NCBI RefSeq assembly: GCF_900169065.1
Contig: NZ_FXZB01000001.1
Span: 1-64,000, forward strand
Length of the DNA: 64,000 nucleotides
Direction of reading: 5' to 3'
DNA from: Brevibacterium aurantiacum
Lineage (GTDB): Bacteria > Actinomycetota > Actinomycetes > Actinomycetales > Brevibacteriaceae
Positions 59,692-64,000 of the stretch are shown piece by piece. Both the position numbers and the translations under genes were made by a program. The first letter of the stretch is position 1; every line of letters begins with the position of its first letter. Below the pieces are notes generated by a model that saw only the letters and a program-made list of their open reading frames with translations, did no database searches and was not told the origin of the DNA.

Positions 59692-60675
59692 TTAACGATC
59701 TTCGAGCATTTCCGGGGTGAGACTGGCCTCTGTGCCGGGAATTCCCAGATCTTCGGCATGTTTGTCGGCGGTGGACAGCAGGCGTCGGATACGACCTGCG
59801 ACGGCATCTTTGGTCATCGGCGGATCGGCCAGTTGGCCCAGTTCCTCCAAGGATGCCTGCTTGTGCGTCACGCGCAGCTGGCCGGCATAGCGCAGGTGTT
59901 CGGGGACCTCGTCGCCGAGGATCTCCAGGGCACGTTCGACTCTGGCTCCGGCCGCGACTGCGGCTCGGGCTGAGCGACGCAGGTTCGCATCGTCGAAGTT
60001 GGCCAGCCGGTTCGCTGTGGCGCGGACCTCGCGCCGCATCCGACGTTCTTCCCACACGAGCACGGCGCTGTGGGACCCCATGCGGGTCAGCAGTGCGGCA
60101 ATGTCGTCGCCATCGCGGATGACGACACGGTCGACTCCGCGCACTTCGCGGGCCTTCGCGCTCAGTCCCAGGCGCCGAGCGGCACCAACGAGAGCAAGTG
60201 CTGCCTCTGGGCCGGGGCAGGTGACCTCCAGTGCGGAGGAGCGCCCGGGTTCAGTCAATGATCCGTGGGCGAGGAATGCGCCGCGCCAGGCGGCTTCGGC
60301 ATCGGCGACGGACCCGTTGACGATCGCTGAGGGCAGGCCGCGGACGGGACGTCCGCGGTTGTCCACGAGACCGGTCTGGCGGGCCAGGGCACCGCCGTCA
60401 CGGGTGACGCGTAGGAGGTAGCGGTTGGAACGGCGGATTCCGGCGGCATTGATGACGACGATGTCGGCATATTGGCCGTAGAGGTCCTTGATCTCGCTGC
60501 GGAGACGTTTGGCCGCCTGCGCGGTGTCGAGTTCGGCTTCGAGGACGATCGACCCGTTGACGAGGTGGAGTGCAGAGGAGAAACGGAAGATCGCAGACAC
60601 TTCGGCTTTGCGAGCAGAAGTGCGGGTGATCTTCACCCGTGCCAACTCATCCTTGACCTGAGCGGTCAGTGCCAT
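59692..60675 (-). CDS. whiA: Sporulation/cell-division regulator WhiA
   Basis: A 327-residue WhiA: N-terminal LAGLIDADG-homing-endonuclease-like domain without catalytic residues, and a C-terminal helix-turn-helix ([20 protein letters not shown]). GGAGG precedes ATG 60675. Order uvrC-rapZ-yvcK-whiA is conserved in Gram-positives. Confidence 0.95.
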   Translation of the reverse strand: MALTAQVKDELARVKITRTSARKAEVSAIFRFSSALHLVNGSIVLEAELDTAQAAKRLRSEIKDLYGQYADIVVINAAGIRRSNRYLLRVTRDGGALARQTGLVDNRGRPVRGLPSAIVNGSVADAEAAWRGAFLAHGSLTEPGRSSALEVTCPGPEAALALVGAARRLGLSAKAREVRGVDRVVIRDGDDIAALLTRMGSHSAVLVWEERRMRREVRATANRLANFDDANLRRSARAAVAAGARVERALEILGDEVPEHLRYAGQLRVTHKQASLEELGQLADPPMTKDAVAGRIRRLLSTADKHAEDLGIPGTEASLTPEMLEDR

Positions 60676-60701
60676 TGTTCGTCCTCCTGCAACTGAATTG
60701 G

Positions 60702-61697
60702 TTACCACTGCTCGTCCACGCCGATCCCGGCGTCCACCAACATGTCACGGTAACACGCGGCGAGCTTGAGGCTGTCATGCTGTCCTGCCCGGCGAGAGTG
60801 CAGTGGACGGGCCCAGAGTTTGGCATTGAACATCTCTCTGGCGCACCGCTCGAGCTCAGGTTCTGCCAGGGTTGCCGCCTCGTCGACGAGCACATAGCTC
60901 AGCTCGAGGGAAGGGGCATGCCTGTGCAGTGACATGAGGTGCTCGCTGAGACTGAGATCTCTCGTTTCTCCGTCGCTGGACCCGAGATTCAAGGTGAGGG
61001 ACTTCACTGCAGAGGATCGTTCGATGGCAGCGGCGAGGGATGGAACCAGGAGATGGGGCATTACCGAGGTGTACCAGGATCCGGGGCCGAGATTGAGCAC
61101 ATCGGCTTCGGCGACGGCTTCGATCGTTTCGTGTCGTGCCGGTGGGTCGGGTGGATCAAGCCGCACGGTCTCAACGTGGCCGAGGGTGGAGGCGAGCACG
61201 GACTGCCCGCGCACGACCTGGAAGGATCCGGGGAACTTCACATCGGCTTCGATCGTCAGCGGGACCGAGGACATCGGCAGGACTCGACCGTGGGCGCGCA
61301 GAAGCTTGGCCATCCAGTCGAGGCCGGCGACGTGGTCGCCGTGGATCTGCCACAGGGCGGAGATGAGCAGGTTGCCCACGGAATGTCCGCTGAGCTCACC
61401 GTCGGAATCGAAGCGGTGCTGGATCACATCGCGCCAGGTCTTGCCCCAGTTCCCGTCATCGCAGAGGGCTGCCAATGCCATGCGCAGGTCTCCAGGGGGC
61501 AGACCACCGAGTTCGTCGCGGAGCCGACCGGAGGAGCCTCCGTCATCGGCCACCGTGACGACTGCGGTCAGCGACTCGGTGAGCAGACGGAACGCACGCA
61601 GGGCGGCGTAGAGGCCGTGTCCTCCGCCGAAGGAGACGATCTTGGGTCCCTTGTCCTTGACGGAGGGGATGATCTGAGGGAGATCCTCGGTCTCCAT
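60702..61697 (-). CDS. Gluconeogenesis factor YvcK/CofD-like protein
   Basis: A 331-residue YvcK protein: [17 protein letters not shown] and [20 protein letters not shown], then [18 protein letters not shown], all of the CofD/2-phospho-lactate-transferase fold. YvcK proteins bind UDP-sugars and influence cell-wall carbon flux. ATG 61697 lies one base after the rapZ stop, with GGGAGAG upstream. Confidence 0.93.
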   Translation of the reverse strand: METEDLPQIIPSVKDKGPKIVSFGGGHGLYAALRAFRLLTESLTAVVTVADDGGSSGRLRDELGGLPPGDLRMALAALCDDGNWGKTWRDVIQHRFDSDGELSGHSVGNLLISALWQIHGDHVAGLDWMAKLLRAHGRVLPMSSVPLTIEADVKFPGSFQVVRGQSVLASTLGHVETVRLDPPDPPARHETIEAVAEADVLNLGPGSWYTSVMPHLLVPSLAAAIERSSAVKSLTLNLGSSDGETRDLSLSEHLMSLHRHAPSLELSYVLVDEAATLAEPELERCAREMFNAKLWARPLHSRRAGQHDSLKLAACYRDMLVDAGIGVDEQW

Positions 61698-61698
61698 C

Positions 61699-62595
61699 TC
61701 ACTCTCTCCCCAGATCGCGGTGGCGCACAGTGACCGGAATGCCGGTCTGCGCGGCGAGGCTTTTGGCGACACGTTCGCTGATCGCGACCGAACGGTGCTT
61801 GCCGCCGGTGCAGCCGATGCCGATCATCGCGTAGCCACGGCCTTCGTGGAGGTAGCCCTGCGAGACGGTGTCCAAGGTCGCGGTGTAGCGTTCGATGAAT
61901 TCTTCCGCGCCGTTCTGTCCCAGCACGAAGTCCGCGACATCGGAGTCCAGCCCGTTGTTGCCACGCAGGTGCGGGATCCAATAGGGGTTGGGCAGGAAAC
62001 GGACATCGGCGACGTGGTCAGCATCCTTCGGCAGCCCGTATTTGAAGCCGAAGCTCATCACGGTCAGGCGCAGCAGCGGGGTGTCGATGGTGCTGAAGCG
62101 TTTGCGTACCTGAGCCGAGAGCTGGTGAACGTTGAGTTCCGAGGTGTCGATGATGATGTCGGCACGGTGTTTGAGGGATTCGAGTGCCGAGCGTTCACCT
62201 TCGATGCCTTCCAGCAGCGTGCCCTCGCCCTGGAGCGGGTGCGGCCTGCGCGTTGATTCGAAGCGCCGGACGAGGACCTCGTCGGCGGCATCGAGATAGA
62301 GGATGCGCAGCGAGAGACCCTGATCGATGAAGTCGCTGATCGTCTCTTCGAGTTCTGTGTACTTCGCTCGGCCCTTCGAATCAGTGACGATGGCGATCTT
62401 CGGCACCGCCCCGTCTGCACGGGCGACGAGTTCGACGAGGGTGCGCATCATCTGCGGCGGCAGGTTGTCGACGACGTACCAGTCCATGTCCTCAAGCACG
62501 TTGGCCACGGTGGTCCGTCCTGCTCCGGACATTCCGGTCACGAGGACGACCTCGATGGGATGGTCGGCACCGTTTGATTCGGCCTGCGTACTCAC
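61699..62595 (-). CDS. rapZ: RapZ-family nucleotide-binding protein (YvcJ)
   Basis: A 298-residue RapZ: Walker A TGMSGAGRTT (20-29), DNLPP, and a C-terminal domain with GIGCTGGKHRSVAISERVA. In E. coli RapZ is an adaptor for RNA decay and senses glucosamine-6-phosphate; in Gram-positives the role is less clear. Confidence 0.94.
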   Translation of the reverse strand: MSTQAESNGADHPIEVVLVTGMSGAGRTTVANVLEDMDWYVVDNLPPQMMRTLVELVARADGAVPKIAIVTDSKGRAKYTELEETISDFIDQGLSLRILYLDAADEVLVRRFESTRRPHPLQGEGTLLEGIEGERSALESLKHRADIIIDTSELNVHQLSAQVRKRFSTIDTPLLRLTVMSFGFKYGLPKDADHVADVRFLPNPYWIPHLRGNNGLDSDVADFVLGQNGAEEFIERYTATLDTVSQGYLHEGRGYAMIGIGCTGGKHRSVAISERVAKSLAAQTGIPVTVRHRDLGRE

Positions 62596-62685
62596 ACGTC
62601 CTCCTGGGGCTGCGCGGTTGAAGACAGCTGTCGAGGACTACTCTAGATCAGTTGACTGCTGGAGGGCTCAGCGCCGGCCAAACTG

Positions 62686-64000
62686 TCACTCGGCCAGGGC
62701 CGCGGCAACCTTCTCTGCGAGGGCCTGGCCGATGCCCTTGACCTCGCACAGCTCTTCGATGCTGGCTGCCCGCACCTTCTTCACTGAGCCGAAGTGGCGC
62801 AGCAGTGCGGTCCGTTTGGATTCGCCCAATCCGGAGATGTCGTCGAGGACGGAACTCGTCATCGCCTTCGCCCGCTTCGAGCGGTGGTAGCTGATGGCGA
62901 AGCGGTGCGCCTCGTCGCGCAGGCGCTGCATGAGGAACAGGCCTTCGGAGTTGCGGGGCAGGATGACGGGGAACGGATCCTCGGGAACCCAGACCTCCTC
63001 AAGACGCTTGGCCAGACCTACCACCGAGATGTCGACGATGCCCAGGTCGTGCAGTGCTCGAGTCGCCGCCGCCACCTGTGGACCGGCACCGTCGACGACG
63101 AGGAGGCTGGGGCGGTACCCGAAACGTTCGTCGGGTTCATCGGAGCTCATCTGCTCGAGGTAGCGACTGAACCGACGTGAGACGACGTCGTACATCGACG
63201 CCGTGTCATCGGTGGCAGCCTCACCGTGGATGGCGAAGTGACGGTAGTCGCGCTTCTTCACCAGCCCGTCTTCGAACACCACGAGGGAGGCGACGACATT
63301 GGATCCTTGGGTGTGGGAGATGTCGATGCATTCGATGCGCAGAGGGGCCTCAGGCAGCGACAGGTATTCCTGGATCTCTTTGAGTGCCGTGCTCCGGGTG
63401 GTCAGATCGGAGGAGCGTTTGAGCTTGTGCTGGAGCAGGGCCTCCTTCGCGTTCTTCGCGACGGTCTCAAGTACGGCCTTCTTCTCTCCGCGTTCCGGGA
63501 CTCGGACGGTGACCCGGGAGCCGCGCTGTTCGCTCAGCCAGCTCTCGAGTGATTCGATATCGGCGGGGACGGTGTCGACGAGGATCTCGCGGGGAATCGC
63601 GTCCGCGTCGAGACCTGTGTACGCCTGGCGGAGGTAGTCGGTGGTGAGTTCGGCGGGGCTGTGATCGTCGGAGCGTTCGATGATCCATCCGCGCTGACCG
63701 CGGATGCGGCCCTGCCGGACGTGGAAGACCTGCACCGAGGCTTCGAGCTCCTCGGTGACGAGCGCGAACACATCGCAGTCGGCGTTGACGGAGAGGACCA
63801 CAGCCGACTTGTCGAGGACCTTCTGCAGTGCGGTGATCTCGTCTCGCAGGCGTGCCGCCCGTTCGTAGTCGAGTTCCTCTGCGGCCGAGGCCATCTCCTT
63901 CTGCCGGTAGCTGATGAATCGCCCGGTGTTGCCGGACATGAAGTCGGAGATGCTGCGCGCCAGGTCCTTATGACCTTCCACGCTGATCTGCCCCACGCAG
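62686..64000 (-). CDS. uvrC: Excinuclease ABC subunit C (3' part, runs off the window)
   Basis: The visible C-terminal 437 residues. The UVR motif (ASAAEELDYERAARLRDEIT) binds UvrB, the RNase H-like endonuclease domain includes RIECIDISHTQGSNVVASLV and LLVVDGAGPQ, and the last about 60 residues are the tandem helix-hairpin-helix. The N-terminal GIY-YIG domain lies beyond 64000. The frame is open to the window edge, so the GTG near 63996 is internal. Confidence 0.95.
   Translation of the reverse strand, partial: CVGQISVEGHKDLARSISDFMSGNTGRFISYRQKEMASAAEELDYERAARLRDEITALQKVLDKSAVVLSVNADCDVFALVTEELEASVQVFHVRQGRIRGQRGWIIERSDDHSPAELTTDYLRQAYTGLDADAIPREILVDTVPADIESLESWLSEQRGSRVTVRVPERGEKKAVLETVAKNAKEALLQHKLKRSSDLTTRSTALKEIQEYLSLPEAPLRIECIDISHTQGSNVVASLVVFEDGLVKKRDYRHFAIHGEAATDDTASMYDVVSRRFSRYLEQMSSDEPDERFGYRPSLLVVDGAGPQVAAATRALHDLGIVDISVVGLAKRLEEVWVPEDPFPVILPRNSEGLFLMQRLRDEAHRFAISYHRSKRAKAMTSSVLDDISGLGESKRTALLRHFGSVKKVRAASIEELCEVKGIGQALAEKVAAALAE

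Overview
This is a high-GC actinobacterial chromosome segment. The markers are a mabA/inhA-type FabG-InhA pair, a mycothiol-type DinB/MPI protein, an imuA'-imuB-dnaE2 mutasome, WhiA, a full sufR-B-D-C-S-U cluster and many apparently leaderless start codons. The gene content and flavour of the proteins suggest Brevibacterium or a close relative (my recollection, not a search). Two stretches follow the gene order of Mycobacterium tuberculosis: htdX-fabG4-fadA2/fadE5 (the Rv0241c-Rv0244c block) at 0.4-6.6 kb, and uvrC-rapZ-yvcK-whiA-gap-pgk-tpiA ... tal-tkt ... ctaB ... ctaA-ABC-sufR-suf (the Rv1420-Rv1466 block) at 40-64 kb.

Layout. 0-0.4 kb: tRNA-Leu(GAG). 0.4-6.7 kb: a fatty-acid/lipid module (MaoC hydratase, FabG4-like reductase, FadA2 thiolase) divergent from a TetR regulator and a FadE5-like acyl-CoA dehydrogenase, with a clear TetR-type palindrome between them. 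6.7-9.1 kb: metY-metX (direct sulfhydrylation route to methionine). 9.3-15.2 kb: the SOS mutasome operon imuA'-imuB-dnaE2 behind a LexA box that sits inside the promoter. 15.5-21.4 kb: housekeeping genes (methyltransferase, trmL, pdxK, rpmE2, a YbaK-like deacylase, an MPI-family protein, an ECF sigma factor).

21.4-30.9 kb is the accessory region. A type I restriction-modification operon with a built-in Mrr nuclease (hsdM-mrr-hsdS-hsdR, all joined by 4-base ATGA overlaps) lies inside a TrmH/SpoU rRNA methyltransferase gene. The host gene is cut at an Asn-Val codon pair. Its original 3' part is stranded about 8.1 kb away as a pseudogene, and the island supplies a new in-frame SPOUT domain, leaving a chimeric trmH with a visible 32-codon internal duplication. 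The 6-bp repeat CACGTT flanks the island, and removing one repeat plus the island rebuilds a continuous 310-codon gene. Next to it are a second copy of the displaced 3' end and a RhuM-family remnant, so the site seems to have been hit more than once.

30.9-40.2 kb: ABC ATPase, TauE/SafE permease, serB, SixA-like phosphatase, inhA-fabG, DUF3099-small protein-SURF1, an ABC-F protein and an RNase HI with an extra C-terminal ribbon-helix-helix-like domain. 40.3-50.1 kb: the suf Fe-S assembly operon and its SufR repressor, divergent from an ABC exporter-ctaA-VOC operon; the shared intergenic region carries a SufR-type CAAC-N6-GTTG site and an IdeR/DtxR-type iron box. 50.2-56.3 kb: ctaB, then tkt-tal-pgi. 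56.3-64 kb: secG, tpiA-pgk-gap, whiA-yvcK-rapZ and the 3' part of uvrC.

A recurring small-scale feature is short tandem duplications (14-21 bp, two or three copies) placed at or just after stop codons of at least five genes.
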